Shown in pieces: positions 16,413 to 25,043 of a stretch of DNA of 36,375 nucleotides; within the stretch, counting starts at the first letter, position 1; every line of letters starts with the position of its first letter. A program made the position numbers and the translations under genes. The DNA comes from JAAGZL01 sp050288625 (lineage in GTDB: Bacteria > Pseudomonadota > Gammaproteobacteria > Chromatiales > Chromatiaceae): contig JBNKEE010000054.1 of assembly GCA_050288625.1 (NCBI GenBank), positions 1 through 36,375 of the forward strand, written 5' to 3'. The notes below the pieces were generated by a model, which saw nothing but the letters and a program-made list of their open reading frames with translations, ran no database searches and was not told where the DNA came from.

Positions 16413-17297
16413 ATGAAAAGAATCGCCCTGTTTCTCCTTACCAATATCGCTATCATATTCGTACTAAATATCTCCATGCGTCTGTTGGGATTCGAGGGCT
16501 ATATGGATGCCCAGGGGATCGATCTAAACCTAAATGCGCTCCTGGTGTTCGCCATGATCTTCGGTATGGGCGGATCCTTTATCTCTCTTCTTATCTCCAA
16601 ATGGTCGGCCAAGCGTATGACTGGGGCCAGGGTGATCGAACAGCCTAGCAACAGCACGGAGAGGTGGTTGGTGGATACAGTTCAGACTCAGGCGCAACGC
16701 GCCGGCATTGGTATGCCAGAGGTGGCTATCTTTGATTCCCCCCAACCCAATGCCTTTGCCACCGGAGCCAATCGCAACAGCGCACTGGTGGCTGTCAGCA
16801 CCGGCCTGCTGCAGAATATGAATCAGGATGAGGTTGAGGCAGTACTGGCGCACGAGATCACCCATGTCTCTAATGGCGACATGGTTACTCTGGCCCTGAT
16901 TCAGGGGGTGGTAAATACCTTTGTTATTTTTCTCTCTCGGGTCATTGGCCACACAGTGGACCGGGTGGTATTCAAGAACGAACGTGGCCACGGGATAGGT
17001 TTTTGGATCACCACCATTGTGGCTGAACTGGTGTTGGGTATACTGGCCAGCATCATCGTGATGTGGTTCTCCCGACAGAGAGAGTTCCGCGCCGATGCCG
17101 GTGGGGCCGGACTAGCTGGACGCGGCAGTATGATCGCTGCACTGGAAAGGTTGAAGGCAGCACACGAACAGCCGGAACTGCCAGACAAGCTGGCAGCCTT
17201 TGGTGTTTCTGGTAAGACAGCGGGTGGTTTCTCCAGCCTGTTCCGCTCTCATCCACCGCTGGATGAGCGAATCCAGGCCCTGCGGGAAGGCCGCTGA
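16413..17297 (+). CDS. htpX: Membrane zinc metalloprotease HtpX
   Basis: Inner-membrane M48 protease for quality control of membrane proteins. The 294-residue protein has two N-terminal membrane helices (about 4-20 and 42-62), the zinc motif HEITH at 147-151, and two further hydrophobic segments (about 160-180 and 190-215) before the Glu zinc ligand region FRADAGGAGLAG. It follows iscX by 25 bp with GAGG upstream, so it may be read from the isc transcript. Confidence 0.95.
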   Translation: MKRIALFLLTNIAIIFVLNISMRLLGFEGYMDAQGIDLNLNALLVFAMIFGMGGSFISLLISKWSAKRMTGARVIEQPSNSTERWLVDTVQTQAQRAGIGMPEVAIFDSPQPNAFATGANRNSALVAVSTGLLQNMNQDEVEAVLAHEITHVSNGDMVTLALIQGVVNTFVIFLSRVIGHTVDRVVFKNERGHGIGFWITTIVAELVLGILASIIVMWFSRQREFRADAGGAGLAGRGSMIAALERLKAAHEQPELPDKLAAFGVSGKTAGGFSSLFRSHPPLDERIQALREGR

Positions 17298-17338
17298 ATA
17301 ATTGTAGTTAGAAATATAATCCTCAGGAAATCTAAAAA

Positions 17339-18580
17339 ATGTCGTTAGTGAAAGCTTTGCGTGGGCTGCGCCCAACCCCTGGTCGTGAATCGGATGTCGC
17401 TGCACCGCCCTATGATGTGATGAGTGCCGCCGAGGCCAGAGAGATGGTAGGAGGGCGCCCCTGGAGCTTTCTGCATATCTCCCGTCCCGAGGTGGATTTG
17501 CCGGTTGATACCGATCCTTATGCACCTGAGGTGTATGCCAAGGCGGCAGAGAACCTGGCTAATATGCGGGAACAGGGGATCCTGGCCCAGGATGAAGAGC
17601 CAAGCTATTACGTCTATCGTTTGACCATGGGGGAACACCAGCAGACCGGACTGGTGGCGGCAGCTTCGGTCGAGGCATATGACCAGGACCGGATCAAGAA
17701 ACACGAATTCACCCGCCCAAATAAAGAGGATGATAGGGTACGCCAGATAGAGGCACTGCAGGCCCAGACCGGACCGGTATTTCTGGTTTATCGCAGTAAT
17801 GATGTGGTGGATTCAACCCTGTCCCATGTCGCGACAACTATCCCTGATATGGATGTAACCGCTGCAGATGGAGTGCGCCATGAGATCTGGGTGGTATCGG
17901 ATACAGATACGGTTGCAAAACTGACAGAAGCCTTTGACCAGATGGATGCCCTGTATGTGGCCGATGGACACCACCGCTCGGCTGCAGCCTCCAGGGTTGC
18001 GGCCAGCAGCAAGGCGGCTAATCCAAATCACAGCGGCGAAGAGGACTACAATTATTTTCTGAGTGTGATCTTTCCGCACAACCAGATGCAGATCCTAGAT
18101 TACAATCGGGTGGTGCGTGACCTGAACGGGATGGACAGGGATACCTTTCTGCAAAAGGTCGCAGAGCGCTTCATCCTGAAAGAGAGCGATACACAGTTCA
18201 AGCCGACTACCATTGCCGAGTTTGGCATGTACCTGGATGGACAGTGGTACAGCCTGCAACTGGATGAGTCACGTATCCCTCAAGACGATCCGGTGGCGAG
18301 CCTGGATGTAAGTCTGTTGGCCAACGAGCTGATTGAGCCCCTGCTCGGTATCTCCGATCCACGCCGGGATGAACGCATCGACTTCGTTGGTGGTATTCGC
18401 GGCCTGGGAGGTCTGGAGAAGCGAGTGGACAGCGGCGAGATGGCCGTGGCCTTCGCTTTATTTCCGACCTCGATGGAGGCCCTGATGGCGGTGGCCGACG
18501 CCGGTGAGGTGATGCCGCCCAAGTCCACCTGGTTTGAGCCCAAACTGGCCGACGGATTGGTTAGTCACCTATTGGGTTAG
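17339..18580 (+). CDS. DUF1015 family protein
   Basis: A 413-residue protein of the DUF1015 family, whose function I cannot state. Recognisable segments are LRGLRPTPGRESDVAAPPYDVMSAAEAREM at the N-terminus (the Pro-Pro-Tyr-Asp motif is typical), EPSYYVYRLTMGEHQQTGLVAAASVEAY, and ALYVADGHHRSAAASRVA near 205-222, a conserved DGHHR motif. The C-terminus is FALFPTSMEALMAVADAGEVMPPKSTWFEPKLADGLV. It is cytoplasmic, with no signal. It lies 41 bp after htpX. Confidence 0.85.
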   Translation: MSLVKALRGLRPTPGRESDVAAPPYDVMSAAEAREMVGGRPWSFLHISRPEVDLPVDTDPYAPEVYAKAAENLANMREQGILAQDEEPSYYVYRLTMGEHQQTGLVAAASVEAYDQDRIKKHEFTRPNKEDDRVRQIEALQAQTGPVFLVYRSNDVVDSTLSHVATTIPDMDVTAADGVRHEIWVVSDTDTVAKLTEAFDQMDALYVADGHHRSAAASRVAASSKAANPNHSGEEDYNYFLSVIFPHNQMQILDYNRVVRDLNGMDRDTFLQKVAERFILKESDTQFKPTTIAEFGMYLDGQWYSLQLDESRIPQDDPVASLDVSLLANELIEPLLGISDPRRDERIDFVGGIRGLGGLEKRVDSGEMAVAFALFPTSMEALMAVADAGEVMPPKSTWFEPKLADGLVSHLLG

Positions 18581-18721
18581 ACTTATATAAACAAGCTGGA
18601 CCTTGTAATAATAAACATATATTGAACTAGCAGAATTTACTGACAATATACTGCGGTTGAGTGTATATGCATATTAAGTTAATAGTTTGACACAGTTGTT
18701 CGGTAAAGAGGGAGGTGTAGA

Positions 18722-19468
18722 TTGAAAACAAGAATTCTAGCATCTGCTACCCATCTTCTAGCAAGTTTTGTCGTTATCTCGGCATTTTTACTGGTTGTTT
18801 ATGTTGTCTGGTATCCAGGCCCTCTATCTGACTTACATGTGGTCATGGATGCTATCAAAGTGGTTATCGGGGTTGACCTTATTCTTGGCCCCTTAATGAC
18901 TTTGATTGTCTTTGATGTTCGAAAGTCACGCAAAGTGCTGGCTAGAGATTTATCATTTATTGTATTTATACAGCTGTCTGCGCTGGCTTGGGGTGGCTAT
19001 ATGACGCACAAAGCCCGCTCGGTTTTTTTGGTCTTTCACTTCGATACCATATATTCCGTCGCTAGAAATGACATATCTAGCGAAAAGGTTGGTGGTGATC
19101 TAAGCATGCCATGTTTCTGGCAGCGGCCTAAACAAGTATATATACCCAAGCTTGAGGCGGGTGAGGTGGCCCAGAATATCCGTGATATATATGCTGGAGT
19201 TGGGCGTCCCGTCCAGTATCAAGTGGCAAGATATTTACCAATGGAAGGCCATACTAAAATGGCACTTAAATACGCAATGGATATGACGGTTTATACTAAA
19301 AATGAGAGCAACAAATCTCAGCTCAATGCATTCTTGCGGCATCACGGCGGTACTGTGGAACAATATGCCTTTTACCCCTTGGAATATGGCCCGTATAAAT
19401 CCATTGTCGGCATCAGTCGAGAGAATCTGGAATTGGTTGGATTACTTTTGCCTGTGACCGATAACTAA
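18722..19468 (+). CDS. TfpX/TfpZ-like type IV pilin accessory protein
   Basis: A 248-residue protein with three N-terminal membrane segments (about 11-30, 46-64, 76-94) and a soluble C-terminal domain. It resembles TfpX/TfpZ accessory proteins, which assist specific type IV pilins; the segment IKVVIGVDLILGPLMTLIVFD is characteristic. It starts at TTG, supported by a strong GGGAGGTG 4-5 nt upstream. No pilin gene is adjacent, so it is an orphan here, lying just before the left repeat of the accessory block. Confidence 0.7.
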   Translation: MKTRILASATHLLASFVVISAFLLVVYVVWYPGPLSDLHVVMDAIKVVIGVDLILGPLMTLIVFDVRKSRKVLARDLSFIVFIQLSALAWGGYMTHKARSVFLVFHFDTIYSVARNDISSEKVGGDLSMPCFWQRPKQVYIPKLEAGEVAQNIRDIYAGVGRPVQYQVARYLPMEGHTKMALKYAMDMTVYTKNESNKSQLNAFLRHHGGTVEQYAFYPLEYGPYKSIVGISRENLELVGLLLPVTDN

Positions 19469-19567
19469 AAATACAGTGTCGTTAACTTGTAAAGAAATTT
19501 TTCAGGAATAATTATCAACACTGCCGGCGGTAGCTAATTACTGCCAATTACAGTTCGAACAAATTTC

Positions 19568-19614
19568 TTTTAAAGACGTTGCGGCAATATGGCAGTCTTG
19601 GATTTTTCAGGTAG
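19568..19614 (+). repeat. Left copy of an imperfect direct repeat shared with the tpiA leader
   Basis: Aligned with 29325-29372, about 40 of 50 columns match, with two small gaps. The shared runs are TTTTAAAGRCGTTGC, AATATGGC, CTT, GATTTTTC and GGTAG. Both copies are in the same orientation and bracket the 9.7-kb accessory block. Downstream of this copy there is no tpiA-like coding sequence. Confidence 0.7.
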
Positions 19615-19681
19615 CGGCGGAATGTCCGCAGCAGATGCTGGTGGGGTCCTATCGCCAAAGTCCATTTAGCTTGAGCCAGAG

Positions 19682-19700
19682 CTGATCAATGTTTGATCAG
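19682..19700. repeat. Perfect 8-bp inverted repeat, TGATCA-containing
   Basis: Arms at 19682-19689 and 19693-19700 are separated by 3 nt. TTTTATTTATTT follows about 7 bp later on the plus strand. It could be an operator, or a weak terminator for the TfpX-like transcript. Confidence 0.35.
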
Positions 19701-19848
19701 TCATGTGTTTTATTTATTTAAGAGGATTGCATTAGCATCATGGATATCTTATCTGAAATATGGTCTATCTATGCCAATCGTTTATGTTGATTGCGATAAT
19801 CTGGTAACGAAAAAAGCAGCAAGAGTATGTGTTGAATCAGAGGTATGT

Positions 19849-21138
19849 TTACTCCGTGTTTCTGGCGCAGGAGTTGGCGATCTTTTCGTATACCTCCAAG
19901 GTGTTTCTGGCGGTATCTGTCCAGGTGAAGCCTTGCGTGCGTTCTAAAGCGATTTTTGCTTTTTTAGCGCGAATTACTTCATTCAGCAACATGGTTTCGT
20001 ATTTCTCTTTGATATCATTAATATTGTCAGGGTCAGCAGGTAATCCTCCATCGCCAACCACCTCTACCATGGAACTGTTGTTGCCGTATATAACGGGTAT
20101 GCCGCAACTCATAGCCTCAAGTGGCGGTAAGCCAAATCCCTCGTAGAAGCTTACGTAACTTAATGCTATGGCCCCAGAGTAAACATTTGCGAGGTCGTTA
20201 TCATCTACAAAACCAATAAAATACAGTCTATCACCATTCTTCTTGGCAATATCAAGTATCTCATCTTGCATCCAACCGACTTTCCCGGCTATAACAAAAT
20301 TGATGTTCAGGTCAGGATGCTCTCTTATAAGGAGAAGGAACGCCTCGATGGAGTTTGCTAGATTCTTTCTGGGTTCTAGCGTAGACAGAGATAGTAGATA
20401 TGGTGTATCAGGTATCCCATATTTTGCTCGTGTCTTGGCAAGTACTTCTGAATCATAACATGGCTTAAACATGTCATAGTTACAGGCTTCATATATGACA
20501 TGTATCTGATCCTGGTGAATCATCGGGTAATATGACAATAGATCCTGTTTGGTAGCATTTGATACCGCGATAAATTCCGATTTTTTGTCTATGACAAGCT
20601 GCATGCCACTATTTGCGTTCTTAATATTATTCTCTGTATGGAATTGCGGAAAGAGTAGGTGCGTAAGATCGTGAATGGTTGTAACCATTCTGGTTGCGCA
20701 GTTGTTGAAGAGTATATGGGATTGCGGTTGTGTTAGGTGTACTACATCATATCCTCCGAATCTCAGGCGTGGATGGTGGTTAAGTACTACTCTAAATGCA
20801 ATCCACTTGATATGTCTTAGTATCTGAATAACCTTTTTTAGGGAATGTCCTTTTATAAACCTCTTGGTCGTATCCTTTAGTTTCCATATTGTGCCAGGTT
20901 TAGTGCCAGCCTTTGCTGGAACAGATGATTTACGTAGCTCATTAGTGAAGTCATGGATGTTAGCTATCTTGAAATACATCCCTTGCTCCCATAAGACGTC
21001 TATATCCCAACGTGAGTCATTGCGGTCAATCAGGCTTAGCATTGCCAGTAGTAATTCGCATACATAACGGGTTGTTCCGTCCTGGTTGCCCGGAAGTGCT
21101 TTATTGGCCTCGACAAGAACCTTAATCTTCTTATTCAT
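19849..21138 (-). CDS. GT4-family glycosyltransferase
   Basis: A 429-residue retaining glycosyltransferase of GT-B fold. The N-domain starts KIKVLVEANKALPGNQDGTTRYV, a form of the group 1 start. The C-domain has LSTLEPRKNLANSIEAF near 251-267 and the donor-binding EGFGLPPLE (Glu333 and Glu341, the EX7E motif), followed by AMSCGIPVI. The acceptor and sugar are unknown. An insert at about residues 71-80 (SSVPAKAGTK) is encoded by a short palindrome that looks like a repetitive element. It is transcribed divergently from the sulfotransferase-ABC operon and has lower G+C than the core genes. Confidence 0.88.
   Translation of the reverse strand: MNKKIKVLVEANKALPGNQDGTTRYVCELLLAMLSLIDRNDSRWDIDVLWEQGMYFKIANIHDFTNELRKSSVPAKAGTKPGTIWKLKDTTKRFIKGHSLKKVIQILRHIKWIAFRVVLNHHPRLRFGGYDVVHLTQPQSHILFNNCATRMVTTIHDLTHLLFPQFHTENNIKNANSGMQLVIDKKSEFIAVSNATKQDLLSYYPMIHQDQIHVIYEACNYDMFKPCYDSEVLAKTRAKYGIPDTPYLLSLSTLEPRKNLANSIEAFLLLIREHPDLNINFVIAGKVGWMQDEILDIAKKNGDRLYFIGFVDDNDLANVYSGAIALSYVSFYEGFGLPPLEAMSCGIPVIYGNNSSMVEVVGDGGLPADPDNINDIKEKYETMLLNEVIRAKKAKIALERTQGFTWTDTARNTLEVYEKIANSCARNTE
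20903..20922. repeat. REP-like palindrome inside the glycosyltransferase gene
   Basis: CCAGC (20906-20910) and GCTGG (20915-20919) form a short stem, read in the coding direction as SVPAKAGT. This stem-loop and its peptide resemble palindromic elements related to ATTCCxGCxAAxGCxGGAAT that spread in many proteobacteria and occasionally insert in frame. The identification is by resemblance only. Confidence 0.4.
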
Positions 21139-21261
21139 ATATGGATGGTTATATTTGGTTTAAACGAGGGTATCTTGATCGCGTCTTGTCTGAAAGTGCA
21201 TGCTGGTTTATTGCGTGTGCCCTAGGCGTTGACATACAATAACAATAGGCAGGTTCCAAGG

Positions 21262-21348
21262 ATGAATTACGAGAAAGCTAATTGTAGCAGGGATGTAGTG
21301 CTCGTGCATCCTGTAGAATTCGGAATTTTCATAATAGAGATTTATTGA
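21262..21348 (+). CDS. Possible 28-residue leader or small protein coupled to the sulfotransferase
   Basis: ATG at 21262 has AGGCAGG ending 8 nt upstream, and the frame runs 28 codons. Its TGA (21346-21348) overlaps the sulfotransferase ATG by one base (TGATG), the usual geometry of translational coupling. The peptide has one cysteine (position 8) and a hydrophobic C-terminal third ending FIIEIY. It could be a leader peptide, a small protein or chance. It has no recognised homologue. Confidence 0.25.
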   Translation: MNYEKANCSRDVVLVHPVEFGIFIIEIY

Positions 21349-22223
21349 TGGAGCAGTTGCGCGAAGCTCACGAGATGCTTATTTTTCAGCATATCCCGAA
21401 GACAGCCGGAACCACTCTTTCGTTTATACTTGCGCAGAACTTCGAAGAAGAAGATATCTATCATATTAGAAATCTTAAACAGATGCGTGGGCCTGCTTAT
21501 AGTAGGCATTTTGGATCGGTCGAGGATTTTGCGGCACTAGATCCTGACGAGAGAAATAGGTTTCGTTGTATTATCGGACATGCTCCTTTTGGACTGCATA
21601 ACCATCTAACTCGTCCTGTTAGCTACATCACTTTCCTACGTGATCCGGTCAAACGCGTGATATCGCAGTACCACCAGCATCAACGAATGGTAAGGGCAAA
21701 TGAGCTTGACGATGATCAGCTTACTTTTGAGCAGTTTCTTGAATTGAAGCCAGCTGTTCTTAATAATCACCAGACTCGTTTTGTTAGCGGGGTGAAGTCC
21801 AACTCACTCTCTCCTGAAGAATGTTATCAGAAGGCGCGTTCTAATATTGATGAATATTTTTCGCTTGTAGGAATAGTGGAGCGGTTTGATGAGTCTCTGC
21901 TGTTACTTTCAAAAGAGTTCTGTCTGCCGCGTGTCACCTACGTAAGAAGAAACACTACCGCGCGTAAGGAGTTACTAAGCGATATTGATCCGTCTATTAT
22001 CGATATGATTCAACAGGCCAATCATTACGATACGCTTCTTTATCAGTATGCTGTTGCCTTGTTAGATGAAAAGATTGGTCTTTATGGTGCTGAGTTCGGT
22101 TATGATCTGAGGAGATTCAGAAGGAGGCAACTGCTTGATACGACACGGCTCTGGGCAACGAAAATATTTCGCGGTTCAGTTAGGCGGGTAATTCATGCCG
22201 CCAGATCTATCATTTTACGATGA
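21348..22223 (+). CDS. Sulfotransferase family 2-like protein (first of three)
   Basis: A 291-residue PAPS-dependent sulfotransferase of the carbohydrate type. The 5'-phosphosulfate loop is FQHIPKTAGTTLSF at 13-26 and the 3'-phosphate motif is TFLRDPVKRVISQY at 95-108, with Arg98 and Ser106. Asn, His and Gln-rich stretches between the motifs (IIGHAPFGLHNHL) resemble the catalytic region of 2-O-type glycan sulfotransferases. A TTG one codon earlier is possible. Its stop overlaps the ABC exporter start by 4 bp. It probably sulfates a sugar before or during export. Confidence 0.82.
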   Translation: MEQLREAHEMLIFQHIPKTAGTTLSFILAQNFEEEDIYHIRNLKQMRGPAYSRHFGSVEDFAALDPDERNRFRCIIGHAPFGLHNHLTRPVSYITFLRDPVKRVISQYHQHQRMVRANELDDDQLTFEQFLELKPAVLNNHQTRFVSGVKSNSLSPEECYQKARSNIDEYFSLVGIVERFDESLLLLSKEFCLPRVTYVRRNTTARKELLSDIDPSIIDMIQQANHYDTLLYQYAVALLDEKIGLYGAEFGYDLRRFRRRQLLDTTRLWATKIFRGSVRRVIHAARSIILR

Positions 22224-24010
22224 ATCCTGATTTTCAAAAACTGTTGAAGAATTCCAGCTGGGCGCTTCAAACCACCTACGGCGCATCTCCCAAGTTATGT
22301 TTGGGATTAATTCTGTCATCTCTGCTTGCTTCAGTCGTGCCGGCCAGTTTGGCAGTCATATTCGGAATGTTGGTGGGGGTGTTCAAACGCGCCATGGAGG
22401 CCGTGCAACCTGATTTCGCACTTATATCTCTATGGTTAGGTCTTGCGTTGCTATTCATACTGATTGGCGCAATTTGTGAGATTGTCGGGCGTTATTGTAC
22501 TCAGCGTTTGAATGATGAGCTTTTGTTATCTGTTTCGTCCAGGATACTGAACCACTCTGCAGATATGGACCTTGCTTTCTTCGAAGATGCAGAGTCTCAG
22601 AATATTCTATTTCGTGCCACCCAGAATTCTGGAAAGGATTTATTGAAGCTTGTTCAGGACACAACCAATCTCATATCTATGCTGATTCAATTCTGTTCGT
22701 TGTTTGCAGTGATGTTTTGGATCGAGCCCTTTTATTCTCCGCTACTTATTGTGTTTAGCCTTCCCTGGATGCTGTATCAGTGGAAGATGGCCAATCTGAA
22801 GTACAAGATCGCACAATCAAATACCACTAGGCGTCGCTGGATCCGTTATTATTCGAGTCTGCTCCAAAACCGAATAAATATAGTTACGACCAAGCTATTT
22901 AAACTGGCGCCGCTTTTATTAAGGCGTTTCCAAGCGACCATGGAGAGCGTTATATCGGATAATAGAAGATTCTATTCAAGACAGGCTGTCGGTAGCTTTA
23001 TTGCCGCAATCGCGCTGTCCGTTATTTTGATTTTTTTAACCGGATTGATTGGATATAAGACGTTGGTCGGAGAGAGTTCAATTGAGAGCTTTGTGACCTT
23101 CTGGGCTGCAGTCTTTCGTTTTCGTGACACGCTTTCACGCATGGTTACTTCTCTAGCTGGAAGTCTTGGCAGTATGTTGTTTGTAACTAATATGCTGGAT
23201 TTCCTCAAAACCAGCCCTGCCATTGATCAGGCAAAGGGGCAGAAGCCTGCCGCAATCAGAGGTAATATCATATTTGAAGACGTAGAATTTAGTTATGCTG
23301 GAAGCGATGAATCGTCGCTGAGAAAATTGACTCTATCTATACAGCAGGGAGAAACGGTTGCCTTTGTAGGTGCGAATGGTGCAGGAAAGACGACCGCTGC
23401 TAAACTGATCGCGCGGATTTATGATGTTACAAATGGAACCTTGCGAATTGATCAAACAGATGTTCGCTCTATTTCTCCTGCATTCCTGCATAAACATATA
23501 GCGTATGTCGGACAAAGCCCAGTCGTATTTGAGGCTACAGTGCATGAAAATATTGCATTTGGAGATTGGGAACGGTTGCTGGATGACAGTGAAGCCGTAA
23601 GGGATATCGCTGTAAGGGCGGGGGTTGATCATATGATCTCCGGTATGCCTGAGGGGTATGAAACTATGCTGGGGAGAACGTTTGGAAAGTACGATCTTTC
23701 CGGTGGGCAATGGCAGCAACTAGCTATCGCTCGTGCCTTGGCCAAGGATGCGGATATCTATATCCTTGACGAGCCAACCTCTAACCTAGATGTAAAAACA
23801 GAACACGATATCTATAAGCGTTTCCAAGAACTCGCGGCAGGAAAGACAACCATCTTGATTACTCATAGGTTCTCTTCTGTAAATATGGCGGACCGGATCT
23901 TTGTGTTCGATGAAGGAGAGGTTGTTGAGTCGGGTACCCATCGTGAGCTTTTATCTAATGGTGGGGTATATGCAAGCTTATACAATATTCACGCAAGTGA
24001 GATTCTATGA
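22220..24010 (+). CDS. ABC exporter, fused membrane and ATPase domains
   Basis: A 596-residue half-transporter of the MsbA/LipidA-exporter type. The transmembrane domain (about 1-330) contains roughly six hydrophobic segments, including 27-52, 67-90, 150-186 and 256-282. The ATPase has Walker A GANGAGKT at 384-391, Q-loop GQSPVVF near 431, signature LSGGQ at 493-497, Walker B YILDEP at 514-519, and switch His549. No C39 peptidase domain precedes it, so peptide leader processing is unlikely. It is translationally coupled to sulfotransferases on both sides (4-bp overlaps), implying export of the sulfated product or its precursor. Confidence 0.92.
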   Translation: MNPDFQKLLKNSSWALQTTYGASPKLCLGLILSSLLASVVPASLAVIFGMLVGVFKRAMEAVQPDFALISLWLGLALLFILIGAICEIVGRYCTQRLNDELLLSVSSRILNHSADMDLAFFEDAESQNILFRATQNSGKDLLKLVQDTTNLISMLIQFCSLFAVMFWIEPFYSPLLIVFSLPWMLYQWKMANLKYKIAQSNTTRRRWIRYYSSLLQNRINIVTTKLFKLAPLLLRRFQATMESVISDNRRFYSRQAVGSFIAAIALSVILIFLTGLIGYKTLVGESSIESFVTFWAAVFRFRDTLSRMVTSLAGSLGSMLFVTNMLDFLKTSPAIDQAKGQKPAAIRGNIIFEDVEFSYAGSDESSLRKLTLSIQQGETVAFVGANGAGKTTAAKLIARIYDVTNGTLRIDQTDVRSISPAFLHKHIAYVGQSPVVFEATVHENIAFGDWERLLDDSEAVRDIAVRAGVDHMISGMPEGYETMLGRTFGKYDLSGGQWQQLAIARALAKDADIYILDEPTSNLDVKTEHDIYKRFQELAAGKTTILITHRFSSVNMADRIFVFDEGEVVESGTHRELLSNGGVYASLYNIHASEIL

Positions 24011-25017
24011 TTCAAGATGTGGATGTAACAATGGCGGCTAGTGATGCAAGGTTCTGTATTCATATTGGGTTGAGCAAGACAGCTACGACATCTCTGCAGA
24101 ATCGATTTTTTCCTGGACATCCTGAGATAGAATATCTTGGCAAGTACAACCCAGGGGCTCTGCATGTAAGACCAAAATTCTATAATGATGCTGCAACGAA
24201 GATATTCGAGCATATTCAAAGAAGGCCGATCGACGTAGAAGAAGCGGGCGCATTGAGGCGGCTACTTAATGAGAAGATACTGCCGCATCTTGATTTAGAT
24301 AAATTGCTAGTGATTTCTTCGGAGGGAATATCGAGCGGGCTAATGGCAAGTAGGATGCGTAGGGCTAACAACTTCAAGAGTATATTCGGCGATTGTAAGA
24401 TTCTTATCGTGCTTAGGGAGCCGTTAGATTTGATGGAGTCGCTCTATTTCCAGAAATTGAAGGAATCCGTGCTAAGAAAAAGAGGTTTGTGGAGTAGAGA
24501 TAACATCTATTTCTCAATCGAAGAATGGTTTGGCAGATTCTGGAAAAACGAGCTAGCCGGTCCATTATGGCATCTTGATTATTATCACACTATCAAAGCG
24601 TATGCGGAGATATTTGGCGATGAAAACGTTGGTGTATTCCTATATGAACAGTTGAAAGAAAATCCAAGTGGGTTCTTGCGTGGAATATGTTCCTTTGCAG
24701 GAATTAGCGCTGATGCAAGTGTGGATATTCTTGGGAGTCGTCAACATAATGTTCGCTGGAACAAAGAGCATCTAAATCGACTCAGGGAGATACAGTCCTC
24801 ATTTATTCATTCATTGATATTTCGTTTCTACTCTCGGGATGGAAGGAAATCAGCTCTTGGTTTGGTTGATACTGAAAATCTAACAAATAGCAAAAAGGCT
24901 GAAGCTGAGATACCTGATTGCTGGAAAACTAGGATTTGTGAATATGTCAGTCCTGGTAATAGAATTTTGAGGGATAGATGGAATCTCCCTCTGGATAAAT
25001 ATAACTATCCCCTTTGA
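24007..25017 (+). CDS. Sulfotransferase-like protein (second of three)
   Basis: A 336-residue protein with a sulfotransferase-type P-loop, IHIGLSKTATTSLQN at about 18-32, and a 3'-phosphate-like segment ILIVLREPLDLMESLYFQ at 132-149 (Arg137, Ser145). The remainder is divergent from the other two in the operon. It begins within the ABC exporter's final codons (ATGA). An in-frame ATG at 24031 would also keep the motif. The acceptor is unknown. Codon choice is AT-rich (frequent AGA, AGG and ATA). Confidence 0.75.
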   Translation: MIQDVDVTMAASDARFCIHIGLSKTATTSLQNRFFPGHPEIEYLGKYNPGALHVRPKFYNDAATKIFEHIQRRPIDVEEAGALRRLLNEKILPHLDLDKLLVISSEGISSGLMASRMRRANNFKSIFGDCKILIVLREPLDLMESLYFQKLKESVLRKRGLWSRDNIYFSIEEWFGRFWKNELAGPLWHLDYYHTIKAYAEIFGDENVGVFLYEQLKENPSGFLRGICSFAGISADASVDILGSRQHNVRWNKEHLNRLREIQSSFIHSLIFRFYSRDGRKSALGLVDTENLTNSKKAEAEIPDCWKTRICEYVSPGNRILRDRWNLPLDKYNYPL

Positions 25018-25043
25018 TACTTTAACTCAACTACAAAAATCTG

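Larger units (their letters stand above)
19469..19848. other. Non-coding gap at the left edge of the accessory block
   Basis: About 380 bp with no convincing gene. It contains the left copy of the tpiA-leader-like repeat (19568-19614) and a perfect dyad at 19682-19700. A short plus-strand frame from ATG 19589 ends after 27 codons and resembles no family I know. The 84-codon frame from 19693 runs antisense into the glycosyltransferase and is discarded. Confidence 0.6.

Noticed and set aside
18591..18606. Weak 5-bp hairpin after the DUF1015 gene as terminator
   Set aside because: The stem is too short and AT-rich, with no T-run following.
19693..19947. 84-codon plus-strand frame at the left edge of the accessory block
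   Set aside because: Its second half is antisense to the GT4 gene, it has no ribosome site, and its composition is unlike a protein.
22220..24010. Peptide (bacteriocin) exporter with C39 protease domain
   Set aside because: The protein starts directly with membrane helices; there is no N-terminal peptidase domain or catalytic Cys/His motif.
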